DNA of 64,000 bases. Origin: Halicephalobus mephisto. Lineage: Eukaryota; Nematoda; Chromadorea; Rhabditida; Panagrolaimidae. The notes beneath the pieces are model-generated. The model made no database searches, was not told where the DNA came from, and worked only from the letters and a program-made list of their open reading frames with translations. Positions 36,094 through 47,485 of this stretch are shown here, piece after piece. The stretch is from the NCBI GenBank assembly GCA_009193035.1, contig SWDT01000058.1, forward strand, positions 649,315-713,314, written 5' to 3'. Numbering within the stretch: position 1 is the stretch's first letter; every line of letters starts with the position of its first letter. The translations under genes and the position numbers were made by a program.

Positions 36094-36640
36094 CTGAAAA
36101 TCTGATATGAGTGGTCATTGTCACTTGGAAACAATTTTCTTTTCGAAATTAGCTTTGTTTTAAATTTAAACTCAAAGTTATTTTTAATTTTATTTCTAAG
36201 TTGCTTCAAAAAAATAAAATTTTTAAAAATTCTCAAAAAAAATTTTTAATTTTTTAAATAATTTTTTTTTAATTTTTTTATTTTTTAAATAATTTTTTTT
36301 TAATTTTAAATTTTTTAAATAATTTTTTTTAAATTTTCAATAAACAAAAGTTTTTTATTTTTAAATATTTTTAAATTTTTTTTTTAAATTTTCAATAAAA
36401 AAGTTTTTTTTAAATTAAAAAATTGAAATTTTTTAGGGATTATTTTTAATATAAAATTCTACAGTAATTTGTAGGTTAGCAGAGGACTCTGATTAGACCC
36501 TTGTTCCCTTAGGCTATGCGATTTGGGATCTTCTTTAAAAAAACAAAGTTGTTAAAAAATAAAATTTTAAAATAATTTTTATTGAAATTTTTTTAAATTA
36601 AAGTTATTTCGAAATTATTAAGAACTTTTGTCTTCTAGCT
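36094..36640. other. AT low-complexity spacer, nothing seen
   Basis: Long A and T runs. A short mixed patch at 36470-36540 has no open frame. Confidence 0.5.
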
Positions 36641-36645
36641 TTCTG

Positions 36646-36737
36646 TGACGTCACAAATAAGTTGGACTTTGTATCCAAAATCCAGAAAAAATTGAATAAA
36701 ATTTTTTCCGTTTTTTACTGCCATTGATCTGACGTCA
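36646..36737. promoter_or_regulatory. Paired perfect CRE palindromes
   Basis: TGACGTCA occurs at 36646-36653 and 36730-36737, each followed by (C/T)AAATAAGT. This is the consensus site of CREB/ATF bZIP factors. No adjacent transcription start is recognised. Confidence 0.4.
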
Positions 36738-37101
36738 TAAATAAGTCAATTCTTGTCAGGATCCGGGGAAATGAAAAAACGAAAATATCCTTATCCTACT
36801 GTATCGAATGATTTTCTACTTCTTGTCCTTCGTTCTTCTAATTCCCTGATGTTACAACCAGGTTGACTATGTCACTAGGAACTTTAAAAAGTGTTAGATC
36901 GTAGCTAGGGATTCCTGATCCGCGTGTGGACGAGAAATATATAAAATAATTTTATGGGGCCGAAGACATGAGATAAATCACAAGTCTACAAAAATTATTG
37001 CGCAACCGTACACTCTTCGTTGGTCCTCAGGATATTTCCCTTCGGGATCAACGCTGTGTGGTTTGTGCTCAAATAGATAGTGCATAATCCAACAAAAATT
37101 A
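36738..37101. other. Spacer, no gene seen
   Basis: Mixed composition. The minus-strand frame reaching 37187 overlaps the repeat element and is not considered a gene. Confidence 0.4.
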
Positions 37102-37290
37102 AGTGTTGAAACAGAAAAATAAACTAGACTAGGAAGAACTTGAAACGATAGCCTGAATATCAGAGATTGTAGAGTACTGTAGAACATCAGTGAGACTCTC
37201 AGTTGTAGCTATGTGATAGGAAATGTATCAATTGTATCCTTAGTGTACTAGTAACGATTATTATTATATTTTTGTTTTCATTTTAACAGT
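37102..37290. mobile_element. ~189-bp MITE family E, copy 1
   Basis: Left end AGTGTTGAAACAGAAA, right end TTTTCATTTTAACAGT. Body GATAGCCTGAATATCAGAGA. Diverged partner of the next element. Confidence 0.65.
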
Positions 37291-37328
37291 TGGTTTTTAA
37301 TCAATATAATCCTATCTATGATTAGATC

Positions 37329-37516
37329 ACTGTTAGGACAGAAACTATACTAAAAAGAAAGGACTTGAAACGATAGCCTGAAGATCAGGGAGTATAGAGT
37401 ACTGTAAGGCATGAGCAAGATTGTCAGTTATAGTTATATGATAGGAAATGTATCAATTGTATCCTTATTGTTCTAGTAACAATTATTATTATACTTTTGT
37501 TTTCTATCCTAACAGT
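37329..37516. mobile_element. ~188-bp MITE family E, copy 2
   Basis: Terminal inverted repeats ACTGTTAGGACAGAAAC and TTTTCTATCCTAACAGT match at 15 of 17 positions. The body is shared with copy 1 and partly with the 520-bp elements at 33.96 and 49.66 kb. Confidence 0.75.
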
Positions 37517-37609
37517 AAGAAAACTGAAATCTTCTCTTACTGTGTTGATCGAGTTCAGACTTTTTTGTCAAATATTATAACTAGATAGATTTTTTTACAT
37601 ATTCTAGAA

Positions 37610-38220
37610 AAATGAGGTGAAAATTTTTCGTTTACTGTATCTACCGATCCTTGTTTTATTTCTTTAGGATTATAACTAGACTGGTTCTTTCAGCAAGAAA
37701 TTAGAAAATAAATTCTCCTTTACAGTATCGAATTAAACTTCTTTTTTTCTTTTTTTCTGACATCATAACTAGATTGATTTTTATTCATTCGAGAAAATTA
37801 GGAAATACAAATCCTCTCTACAGTATCGAATATGACTTTTCTTCTTTTCTTTTTTCTGATACCATAACTAGATTGATTTTTTTTATTCATTTGGGAAAAT
37901 TAGGAAATACAAATTCTCCCTACAGTATCGAATTAGACTTTTCTTTTTTTCTTTTTTCTGATACCATAACTAGATTGATTTTTTATATATTCTAGACAAT
38001 TACGAAGTATAAATCCTCCCTACAGTACCGAATATGGCTTTTGTATCTTTTCTGATACCATAACTAAATTAATTTTTTATATATTTTGCAAATTTACGAA
38101 ATGTAAACCCTCTTTACAGTACTGAATATGGCTTTTGTATCTTCTCTGATACCATAATCAAATTAATTTTTTATATATTCTAGATAATTACGAAGTATAA
38201 ATCCTCCCTACAGTATCGAC
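37610..38220. repeat. ~95-bp tandem repeat, about six copies
   Basis: Units share TCTGATACCATAACTAGATT, TTAGGAAATACAAATTCTCC and CTACAGTATCGAATTAGACT. Plus-strand frames through it are artefacts. Confidence 0.88.
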
Positions 38221-38325
38221 TTATTTCAAACCTTTGTTTCTTCTTTGTCGATCTATAGTGAAAATTCTTCTTATTCAAAAATCAGGGATAAATTTAAACT
38301 TTCTCTATCAAAAGTAACGGTTTAG

Positions 38326-40664
38326 TTAACAAATTTCCAAATATTCTAATACTGTCTCCTGAGGGTATTTCCACCAAGTCTGATGTTGATCATTTTTTAT
38401 TTGTTTTTAAATTTGACCAACATCCGTACATGAAGACCACCTCCGAGATGTCCAATTTCTCCATCGAAATAATTCCAGAATTGTAAATAAGCGGTGCAAA
38501 TAATTTCGCTCACTATTCCGAGAGCTGTCAAGTCAATAATTTGTCGTCTCGAGGAATAATAAATGAAATACAAAGTCATAAAACAAACGACCTTAACTTG
38601 CGCAAAGTTTAACTTAATTTTTAAATTAAAAAATTAAAATTAAAGAATTTTGAAAATTAAAAAAGTTATAAATTTAAAAATTAAAATTGAAGAATTTTGA
38701 AAATTAAAAAAGTTATAAATTTAAAAATTTCTAAATTTACGTTTTTATTAATTTTAAAATTTTTAGATTTTAAAAAGTTTTTTATTTTTAGATTTTTTTA
38801 AACTTTAAAATTTAAAAAAAATTTTTAATTTTTATTTTTTTTTAAATTTTAAAATTTTTTATTTTTTTTTAAATTTTAAAATTTCAGATTTTTGATTTTT
38901 TTTAAATTTTTCGAAAATTTTTATTTTTCAAAGTTCTTCAATTTTTAATTTCTAAATTTATATTTTTGTTAATTTCTAAATTTGTAACATTATTAATTTT
39001 TAAAGTTTTTTAATTTTTAAAATTTTAAAGTTTTTTAATTTTTAAAATTTATAAATTCGAAAATGTTTCATTTTTTAATTTCTATATTTTTAATTTTTTA
39101 ATATTTTTTAAGTTTCATTAAAGCTCATGAGAGTAAATAAAGATCGAAACGGACTTAGTTTCCTAAAACTTAAATTTGAATTCTTCATTATTCGTGTTTT
39201 TGCTAAAAACGAAAATGGACGGCCTCGAACAAATTTGTTCCGAAATTCGAATATGAAATGGACACGGCTGAAATTGACGGCTTAAGAAATTTGAGGCAAT
39301 TGGGGTAGGGTACACTAGGGTCCCAATTCCGCCGTTCATCCAGATCTCAATTTCTTTAATTTGTTAAGTACTTTTAATTTCATTAAATATATGTTTCAAA
39401 AATTTTCCAAAAATAATTTTTTTTTATTTTTAAAAAACATCTTCCAAAAAATTTTTTTTCAATTTTTAATTTTCCAAAAATTAATCTTTTTAATTTTTAA
39501 AAAACATCTTCCAAAAATTTTTTTAATTTTCCAAAAAATTTTTTTTTTCAATTTTTAATTTTTCAAAAATTATTTTTTTTTATTTTTTTAAATTTTCATT
39601 TTTTAAATATACTTTTTTCTTTAATTTTAATTTTTTTTGATTTTTAAGGAGTAAAATTCTGTAGAAATTTCTAAAATTTAATTTTTTAAAAATTTTTTAA
39701 GTTTTAAAATATTTCAGAATTTAGTAAGATTCTGAAGCTTCTAAAAACATCATAACCTTCTGAATTCTCTCGAAATTGTTTGGCAATTTTCATAAATTAT
39801 CAAAATCCATTTAAAACTTTTTTAAATTTCTAAAATTTCTAAAATTCTAAAATTCCTAAATTTCTATAATTTCTAAAATTTCTAAAATTTCTATAATTTC
39901 TAAAATTTATAAATTTATAAAATTTATAAAATTTATAAATTTCTAAATTTCTAAATTCCTAAAACCTTCCGAAAATTCATGTCGAGACTATTTTAAAAAA
40001 TATTTTTTAAACTTCAAAGACAGCATGATGTCGGGATTGTTATTTCAAACCCATGATTCTAAAAATTGAGAAAATTCGAACCGAAACAATTCCATAAAAA
40101 ACCCATTTTTAATTTTTCGAATCGTGTCTTTTTTTACACATTAATTTTTTCGAAAATCTTCAAAATGTTCGAAAATGCAATTTTTACTTTTTTAAAATAA
40201 AAAATTAAGATTTATTTTAGAAAATTTTAATTTAAAAATCACAATTTATTATTTTTTAAATTTTTTTAAATAAGAAAAATTGGAAGTAATTTTTTGAATT
40301 ACAATAATTTTAAAAAAAATTAAAACTGATTTTTAAAAAATTACAGTAATTTTTTTTTAAGTTGAAAAAATGAAATTATTTTTTAAAAAATTGGAAAAAT
40401 TGAAATTGATTATTTAAAAAGTTTCAAAAATCAAAAAAATCGAAATATTTAAAAAAAATCAAAAAATTGAAATATTTTAAAAAATCGAAAAAATTGAAAT
40501 TAAATATTTTTTTTAATTTACAACATTTTTGGTCTTATTTTTAAATGTATTTACAATTTCTGTACTGGTGGAATGTTAACTTTAAAGGAGTTTAAAAAAT
40601 AAAAAATCTTTAAACTGAAATTGCCGGTGAAAATTCCTCCAGGAGACTTACCGGAAGCTGTCAT
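38326..40664 (-). CDS. Small membrane protein, 3 exons, unknown
   Basis: Exons 40664-40652 (ATG ACA GCT TCC G|GTAAGT), 38596-38430 and 38379-38326 join in phase to 77 residues. Two hydrophobic stretches lie near residues 5-20 (KVVCFMTLYFIYY) and 28-48 (LGIVSEIICTAYLQFW). Then come GHLGGGLH and a WW-containing tail ending LEYLEIC. GHLGGGL resembles the last membrane helix of rhomboid proteases (HLGGALFG), but no catalytic Ser is present, so this may be coincidence. The last intron is a typical 50 nt; the acceptor of exon 2 is weak. Could instead be the 3' part of a larger gene. Confidence 0.45.
38600..40640 (-). other. AT-rich intron/spacer
   Basis: Long T/A runs with TTTCCAAAAATTTTT-type repeats at 39360-39600 and TTTCTAAAATTTCTA repeats near 39830-39960. 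A mixed patch at 39170-39350 has only short frames. Confidence 0.5.
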
Positions 40665-41098
40665 TTATCGCGGACCCCCTCCCCCCGGGAAGTAAGCTGT
40701 TGCTTTTCCATTTTCACGCCCAAAGTTGCTTCCAGCTGGTTCATTCTTCTGAAGTCCCCAGGACCGTATTTTTATTTTTCCCGATTACTTCAGACCCAAT
40801 TTTCTAATTTTTTTGAATTTTAAATTTTTATAAAATTTTTTACTTTTTATAAATTTTTTAAATTTTTATGAAATTTTTAAATTTTTGCAAAATTTCCTAA
40901 TTTTTTAATTTTTACGAAATTTTTTTATTTTTTATAAAATTTCCTAATTTTTTACTTTATAAAATTTCCTAATTTTTTTGAATTTTTTAATTTTTATGAA
41001 ATTTTCTAATTTTTTTTGAATTTTCTGATTTTTATAAAAATTATTTTATTAATAAAAAACTTTAAAAATAGTAATTTTAAATTTAAAAAAGCAGCAAG

Positions 41099-41254
41099 TC
41101 AAATAATCGGTCCGATAAGCGACTGACATTGGAAATCCCCAAGGGCAAATTGGGCTTCGAAGTTGCTCCATTTCTCTTCCAAACAAATGGCCATTGTCTC
41201 TTTTAAGACGGTCAGCTCGAGGGCTTCGACTGGCTTATCCGGGATTTCGTCCAT
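41099..41254 (-). CDS. Short acidic ORF or first exon, unknown
   Basis: A unique GC-rich island. From ATG 41254, 51 residues to TGA at 41101-41099. It starts MDEIPDKPVEALELTVLKET and continues as a charged helix with EEKWSNFEAQFALGD. A GTCAGT donor-like site follows FQ at about 41137, so it may be only a first exon. The untranslated part of the 40.65-40.8 kb exon lies downstream on the same strand. Unrecognised. Confidence 0.45.
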   Translation of the reverse strand: MDEIPDKPVEALELTVLKETMAICLEEKWSNFEAQFALGDFQCQSLIGPII

Positions 41255-41324
41255 GTAGGGCCTCTTGTGATGTCAACCCTAGCTTCTGAATCCGAACCAA
41301 AACAAATCCTTCACGACCCCTACC

Positions 41325-41905
41325 GTTTCGTGAACGGAAAAAATATAAGACGAAAAAATATAAAAAGAAGAAATATAAGAGGGAAAAATATAAGGTATGA
41401 GGTAACTTACTAATTATGTATGGAAACCGACTTTTGAGATTGGGTTTAGGCATCTAGGCCATAATGATAACAACAATATTCAAAATTTTCGGATACCATA
41501 ATTGGTTTAATGTTTTTTCCGTTTTATATTTTTCCTACTGCCGAAATATAAGCGGAAAAAATAAGATATATGATAAATTACTAATTATGTGTGGAAACCG
41601 ACTTTTGAGATTGGACTTAGGGATCTAGGCCATGGTGATAACTACACTATCCAAGATTTTGGAATACCATAATTTGTTTATTGTTTTTTAGTCTAATATT
41701 TTTGCGTCTTATATTTTTTCTTATTGCCGAAATATAAGCGGAAAAAATAAGATATATGATAAATTACTAATTATGTGTGGAAACCGGCTTTTGGGATTAA
41801 GCTCAAACATCTAGACCATGATGATAACAACAATATTCAAAATTTTCGGATACCATAATTGGTTTAATATTTTATTCCTCTTATATTTTTTCCTACTGCC
41901 TACCG
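41325..41905. repeat. ATATAAG repeat family, locus 2
   Basis: Three ~190-bp units as at 18.1-18.6 kb, bounded on both sides by a CTACCGTTTCGTGAACG- or CTACCGTTTCGTCGAA-like sequence. Units share GGAAACCGACTTTTGAGATT and CATAATTGGTTTAATGTTTT. Confidence 0.88.
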
Positions 41906-42344
41906 TTTCGTCGAAATTAAAAATAATTTTTTTTCGAAATTGTCTCGACACGAATTTTCAGAACACTTTAAAATTTAGAATTTCTGGTTTTTAAAAAATC
42001 AAAAATCTTTAACTTTCAAAAGTCTCCAAAACTTCTAAATTTTCTACAAGAATTCTGGAAATTCGAAATTTTTCAAAATTCTGAAAATTTTTAAAGATTA
42101 TTTTTTTTTTTGAATTAAGAATTTTTTAAATAATGGATAAATTTGTTTTAAAAATAAACTGAAAATAATGCAAGTTTAATGAAATTCAAAAAAATTTTAA
42201 ATTTTCGTCCACTCCCGAACGGAAACTTCGACGTAGTTGAATAAGATTAAGTTGGAATTTTTGCTCTTTTTCCAAAAATAGTTTCTTTTATTTTTTTAAG
42301 AATAAAAAAAAATTTGAAATTTAAAAATTAGAATTATTTTTTTA

Positions 42345-42960
42345 AACACAGCTGATTGAAGATGGCAGATACAGTAAATTTTTGATTTTTTTGAAAGGAA
42401 ATAAGTTTTTTAAGGATTTCGTTAGTTTAGGATATTACTGTATAAAGTGACATTTGAAGATGATAGATACTGTATTTTTCATTTTAGAGAAAGTATTTTA
42501 ACAAACAATTAAAATTGGAAATTTAATTTTTTTAAGTTTAAAATTGTATTATTTGTAAATTTGATATAGTGCGAAATAAGAATAAAAGTAAAAAGTAAAA
42601 AAAGTAGTATTTTTAAAGTATTTGTAACTTAGATTATTACTCTATAAAGTGACATTTGAAGATGATAGATACTGTATTTTTTATTTCAGAGAAAGTAGTA
42701 TTTCTAAAATGTTTTTAGATTAAATTATTACTGTATAATTTTAAACTTGAAGATGGTAGATGCAGTAATTTTTCGATTTTCTTGAAAAGAAAGTATGTTT
42801 CTAAGATGTTCTCAGCTTACAGTATTGCAATAAAAGTTCACACTTGAAGATGGCAGATACAGTAATTTTCTTTATTTCCGATTTTCTTGAAAGGAAAGTA
42901 TTTTTCTAAGATGTTCTTAGCTTAAAACATTACTGTAGGATTTTTTGCTTTATCACAAAT
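42345..42960. repeat. ~105-bp tandem repeat, about six copies
   Basis: Units share TTGAAGATGGCAGATACAGT, a TTTTCTTGAAAGGAAAGTAT-type block and TTAGCTTAAAACATTACTGT. Confidence 0.88.
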
Positions 42961-43151
42961 GCCCCACTTTTTATTCCGGAGAAGACGATTCCAGTCTAAC
43001 GTAGTACTGTAACATATTGGATTTAATAAGATGACCTTGGTTACTGTAGAATTTGTGTTTTTAATTTTTCTTCGTGGAGATGTTCGTTTTGGTACGGTGG
43101 TGTTGATAATGCCCCTTCTCTAGTCCCCGAACCCCCGTCACAAGACATGCC

Positions 43152-43481
43152 ATGCCAATCGACAAAAGAAAATTTTCTTCGTTCATTTTTGTTCTTGTTT
43201 TGGTCCTGAACGGAAAAAAAGTGGATTCGGCCAGACCGGTGGTCCATGAAGGTTATCCTATTTCGAGAGGACCCCCAGCCCTCCCACAGCACTCCAAACC
43301 CCTCCCGAGTCCTCATCAAATCCATCGTCAAAGATCGAAATTCATCGACAACAGGAATGGAGATGAAGTTGATGAAGACGAAATTTTCGACAGAATGGAA
43401 TTTGTCAGAAGTGCCGGAAGACGACATGACGAAGTTTACAAATTCGAAAAAAGAACTTATGGTGAGTCGTAATTGGCCCAA
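43152..43481 (+). CDS. Small secreted basic protein, possible peptide precursor
   Basis: From ATG 43152, 109 residues if unspliced. A signal-peptide-like N terminus (KFSSFIFVLVLVLNG) is followed by a Pro/His/Arg-rich region, then an acidic stretch, then RSAGRR and EKRTYG, which are dibasic sites of the kind prohormone convertases cut. A GTGAGT donor immediately follows TATG at 43459. One splice candidate joins to 43609-43702 (NFRRFSREKWTDETLKSLCE...), ending in TAG. AATAAA at 43576-43581 suits the unspliced form. No family recognised; the neuropeptide idea is inference. Confidence 0.55.
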
Positions 43482-43608
43482 TTACGGTACTTCCCCTAGG
43501 CTAAACCCCGATCCCAGCCACGTAACAACCCCCTGCCAATCCCCCGGAAAGTAAAAAACTCGTCAGAAAATTGGAAATAAAGTCTCATCTCGTCTTTCAT
43601 CATCCGAG

Positions 43609-43702
43609 AAAATTTTCGCCGATTCTCAAGAGAAAAATGGACTGATGAAACTTTGAAAAGCTTATGTGAAGAACCCAAAATTGCAAAATATAGGTATTAG
43701 GT
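43609..43702 (+). CDS. Possible second exon of the 43.15-kb gene
   Basis: Entered after TCATCCGAG in the phase left by the donor at 43460. It encodes about 30 residues, basic then mixed, ending KIAKYRY and TAG. The acceptor has a weak pyrimidine tract. An AATAAA before it argues against this model. Confidence 0.3.
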
Positions 43703-43739
43703 AAAGTTCATCCTCGTCATAGGATGTACAATTTTATAT

Positions 43740-44760
43740 TTCTAAAATTTTCCATTTTTATATTTTTAAAATTTAAATTTTATATTTTTTTAAATTTAGA
43801 ATTTTATATTTTTTAAAATTTAGAATTTTTATATTCTTTGCTTTTTTTAAATTTAAAAATTTTAATATTTTTACTTTTTTTAAATTTAAATTTTTATATT
43901 TTTTCAAATTTTAAAATTTCGAATTTTTATATTTTTTACTTTTTTAATTTAAATTTTTATATTTTTTTAAATTTAAATTTTTATATTTTTTCAAATTTAA
44001 ATTTTTATATTTTTTCAAATTTTTAAATTTAAAATTTTTATACTTTTTACTTTTTTTTAATTTTAAATTTTAAATTTCATATTTTTTAAATTTCTAAATT
44101 TTTATATTTTTTTAAATTTTTGATGTTAATAATTGAGTCTAAAAATTAACTAAAACTATAAAAATTAAATAAAGTTCATTTTCATTGAGAAATTCGTCAT
44201 TTTTATTTTTTCAATTTTTTATATAGAAAAAATTCAATTTTTAAAATACAATTGTTAAAAATAAAATATTTCAATTTTTAAAATAAAAAAAAATTTAATT
44301 TTTTTTAAAAATATAAATACTTAAATTTTAAAATAAAAAATATAAATTTTAAAATAAAAAATATTAAAATTTTAAAAAAAAATATTTTATTTTTTTTATA
44401 AAATTAATTTTTTTGAACTTAATTAAAAGTTTAAAAAAGTTTATCTTTATCAATGTAGGCGTGATTTTTTATTTTTCTATAAAAATCCCTTGGGATTAGT
44501 AATTCATTCAAAAACTTCAATAAAAAGTAATTTGAAAAAAAATTTTAAAAATTTTTTAAAAGAAAAATTAATTTAAAATTTTTCTGAATTTTAAAAATAT
44601 TTTTTAAAAATAATTATGTTTAAAAATTAAAAAATGTAATTTTTATTAAAAATTTTTGAAAAAGTTTTTTAAATATTTTTTAAAAATAATTATGTTCAAA
44701 AATTTGAAAATGTAATTTTTATTTAAAATTTTTGAAAAAAGTTTTTTAAATATTTTTTAC
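43740..44760. repeat. Low-complexity TTTTATATTTTT/AAATTT block
   Basis: Imperfect repeats of AATTTTTATATTTTTTAAAT. No gene. Confidence 0.7.
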
Positions 44761-45150
44761 GTGATTCTGAGTGGAAACCATATGAAAGAAATTTTTGGTT
44801 TCCATTCAATATCATAGAAATGTCCTTTTAGAAAGTCCGTTATCTGGTCCTAGATGGAAAATATGTACGAACAATTTCCATTTGAGATCATAAAGATTTT
44901 TTTTAAGAATTTTTCACTTTTTCTTAGATCAAAAATTTGCATAATTTCCACTCAAGACCGTCGAAAATTTTTAAATCTTTGTTTGGTCCTGAGTGGAAAT
45001 TAGATATATGGTAATATGCATGTATTTTCCACTTGAAACCATAAAGAAATTTTCTCAACTTTCTTACTTGGTCCTAAGTGGAAATTATATACATGTATTT
45101 TCCACCTGAGACAGAAAATACATTTTTTTAAGATTTTTTATTTTTTCTTA
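44761..45150. repeat. ~85-bp repeat with TGGTCCTGAGTGGAAA
   Basis: Four to five units share GAGTGGAAATTA or AAGTGGAAAATATG, TTTCCACTTGAGACCATAAA-like and T-rich blocks. Confidence 0.75.
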
Positions 45151-46369
45151 AGTGGAAAATATGTTTATAAACTTGGATATGAGTTAGATATGATTCGTTT
45201 TTAGTAAAAAAATTCGTTTTTCGCTGTGGGACCTCATCGACCAAATACGGCGGGTCGTGTCCAATCCTCTGACTTCACTCATCCTTAATTCTATTATTTT
45301 AATTTTTCACTTAAAAAAAATAAAGTTTTTTAAAAATCTTAAAAAAATTAAATTTTTTAAAAATTTAAAAAAAAAATAAAAATTTTTTAAATTTAAAAGA
45401 AAATAAAAATTTTTAAAAATCTAAAAAAAAATTAAATTTTTAAAATTTAAATTTAAAAATTATTGTATTATTTATTTCATTTTTAAATTTTTATTGATTT
45501 TTTAACTTTTTTCAAGTTTTAATTTTTTTGAAAATGTTTGAAATTAAATGGAATCCATAAAGTTAAACAAACGCCAGAATTAGTCATTTTTGTGTTTATT
45601 TATCGGTCTTCATCCAGGAGGCCTCGTTATCCGTCTTTCACCCTCCGGGCTTCTTTATCCGTTTAAGTCGGAAACCTCCTTGGACATCTGAGTCCGCCAC
45701 TTATTTGTCATTTTACATTTTTGAACATTTTTGAACATTTTTTGAGATCTTTGTTGACTAAAGTTATATCTGATCCAATTTGGAAGATATTTTTCGATTA
45801 AAAATTCTCAAGATTCCCACATCGTTGATGAATTCAGAAAAGTGAATATTTTTATTTTCAATTCTTGGGAGAGAATTTTCATTGTTCGGAATATTTTCGC
45901 TTTTGAAATAGATTTGGAATTTTCGGAATTGGATTTGATGTTGGAAATTTTACAGTATAATTTTAGTTTTAATAAAATTTCATAGAAATCTTCAGAATTT
46001 AAAGAAAAATTCTGGAAGATTCTGGATTTTTAAAAATTAATGGAAGCTCCAGGAATTCAGAAGGCGATTCTGAAGGATTTTATAAATCTTAAAAAAAATT
46101 CTGAAGAATTTTATAAATCTTAAAAAAAATTCTGAAGGATTTTATAAATCTCAAAGGAGCTTCTCAAAACTTTTATAAATCTCAAAGAAGATTCTAGAAT
46201 CTAGTTGAAACTTTTGGGACTTTTTTGAATTCTGTAAAATCTTCCAGAATCTCATATGAGGTTTAGAAATCTTCCAGAATCTCATAGAACCTTTTAGAAT
46301 TTTGTATAAACTAGAATTTCCTGAAATCTACTAGGAATTTTTGAATTTTCCTATAATCTCATGAAAATT
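45151..46369. other. Intergenic with two mixed-composition islands
   Basis: 45230-45290 and 45600-45720 are GC-richer. The second repeats the motif TTATCCGT three times. GAA/TTC-rich repeats occupy 45960-46370. No gene. Confidence 0.4.
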
Positions 46370-46800
46370 TCCAAAATGTTATAGAACTAGAATTTTATAG
46401 AAACTCGTAAAATTTCATAGAAGTTTTTACATCTAAACATTAGTTTCGAAATTTTTCAAAAACAAAACTTTTTAGAATTTTTTAACATCTTAAAATTTCA
46501 TAGAAGTTTTTACATCTAAACATTAGTTTCCAAATTCTGTAAGAACAGAACTTTTTAGAATTTTTTAAACTCTTAAAATTTCATAGAAATTTCTACAACA
46601 TTAGTTTATAAATTCTGTAAGAACAAAACTTTTTGGAATTTTTTAAACGCTTAAAATTTCATAGAAGTTTTTATAACTAAACATTAGTTTCCAAATTCTT
46701 CAAAAACAAAACTTTTTAGAATTTTTTAAACTCTTAAAATTTCATAGAAATTTCTACAACATTAGTTTCCAAATTCTTCAAAAACCTAACAGAACTTTCT
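46370..46800. repeat. ~95-bp tandem repeat
   Basis: Four to five units of TTAAAATTTCATAGAAGTTT, AACATTAGTTTCCAAATTCT and GAACTTTTTAGAATTTTTTA-like blocks. Confidence 0.85.
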
Positions 46801-47485
46801 AAATTTTCAAATTTAAAAATTTTTACAACTCTTCGGAAATTCAATATAAAGCTATTAAATCATCTAAAAACATAAATTTTAAAAATCTCGAAAATTTTTT
46901 TTGAGAAAATTTCGTAATACTTTTTTTACAATAGTGTACTTTGAAGAGCAAATAGCGACATTTTTTTTTATTTAAATTTAAAATTATTTTAATTTTTTTT
47001 TAATTTATTTTTAAAAAAATTAAAAATTATTCTAATTTTAAAAATATTTTTTTTATTTAAAGTTAAAATTATTTTTATTTTTTTAAGTTATTCTAAAAAC
47101 ATTAAAAATTATTCTAATTTAAAAAAAATTAAAATAATTTTAAATTTAAATAAAAAATATTTTTAAATTTATTTTAAAAAAAATTAAAAATTATTCTAAT
47201 TTTAAAAATATTTTTAATTTAGATAAAATTATTTTGTACGAAAGTACAATATTCTTAATTGACAATAATTCAAATTCTCGTTAGGTTATGCAAACCATAA
47301 GTTGGAAATTATAAATCAACTTGAGGCCACAGGCACCACCTGCCAGCTGTTCGTCCGATCGAGAAAGTCATTTGCTCTTGTTTCCTGAGGGAAACCCGAG
47401 TTGAGTGACTGATTGATCGAGTCTCAACTCTTTTTTGCAATTTCTTATCTAATCTGATAATGTTTTTTTAATCAAAATACCGAGT
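46801..47485. other. AT low complexity, then a unique island
   Basis: 46960-47230 is A/T runs. 47310-47470 is unique and contains CACCTGCCAGCTG, two adjacent E-boxes, about 1.2 kb upstream of the Ly6 gene. Confidence 0.4.

Noticed and set aside
38397..38579. Rhomboid protease C terminus (GHLGGGL)
   Set aside because: The motif is suggestive but no catalytic Ser/His context or other membrane helices are found nearby; kept only as an unknown small membrane protein.
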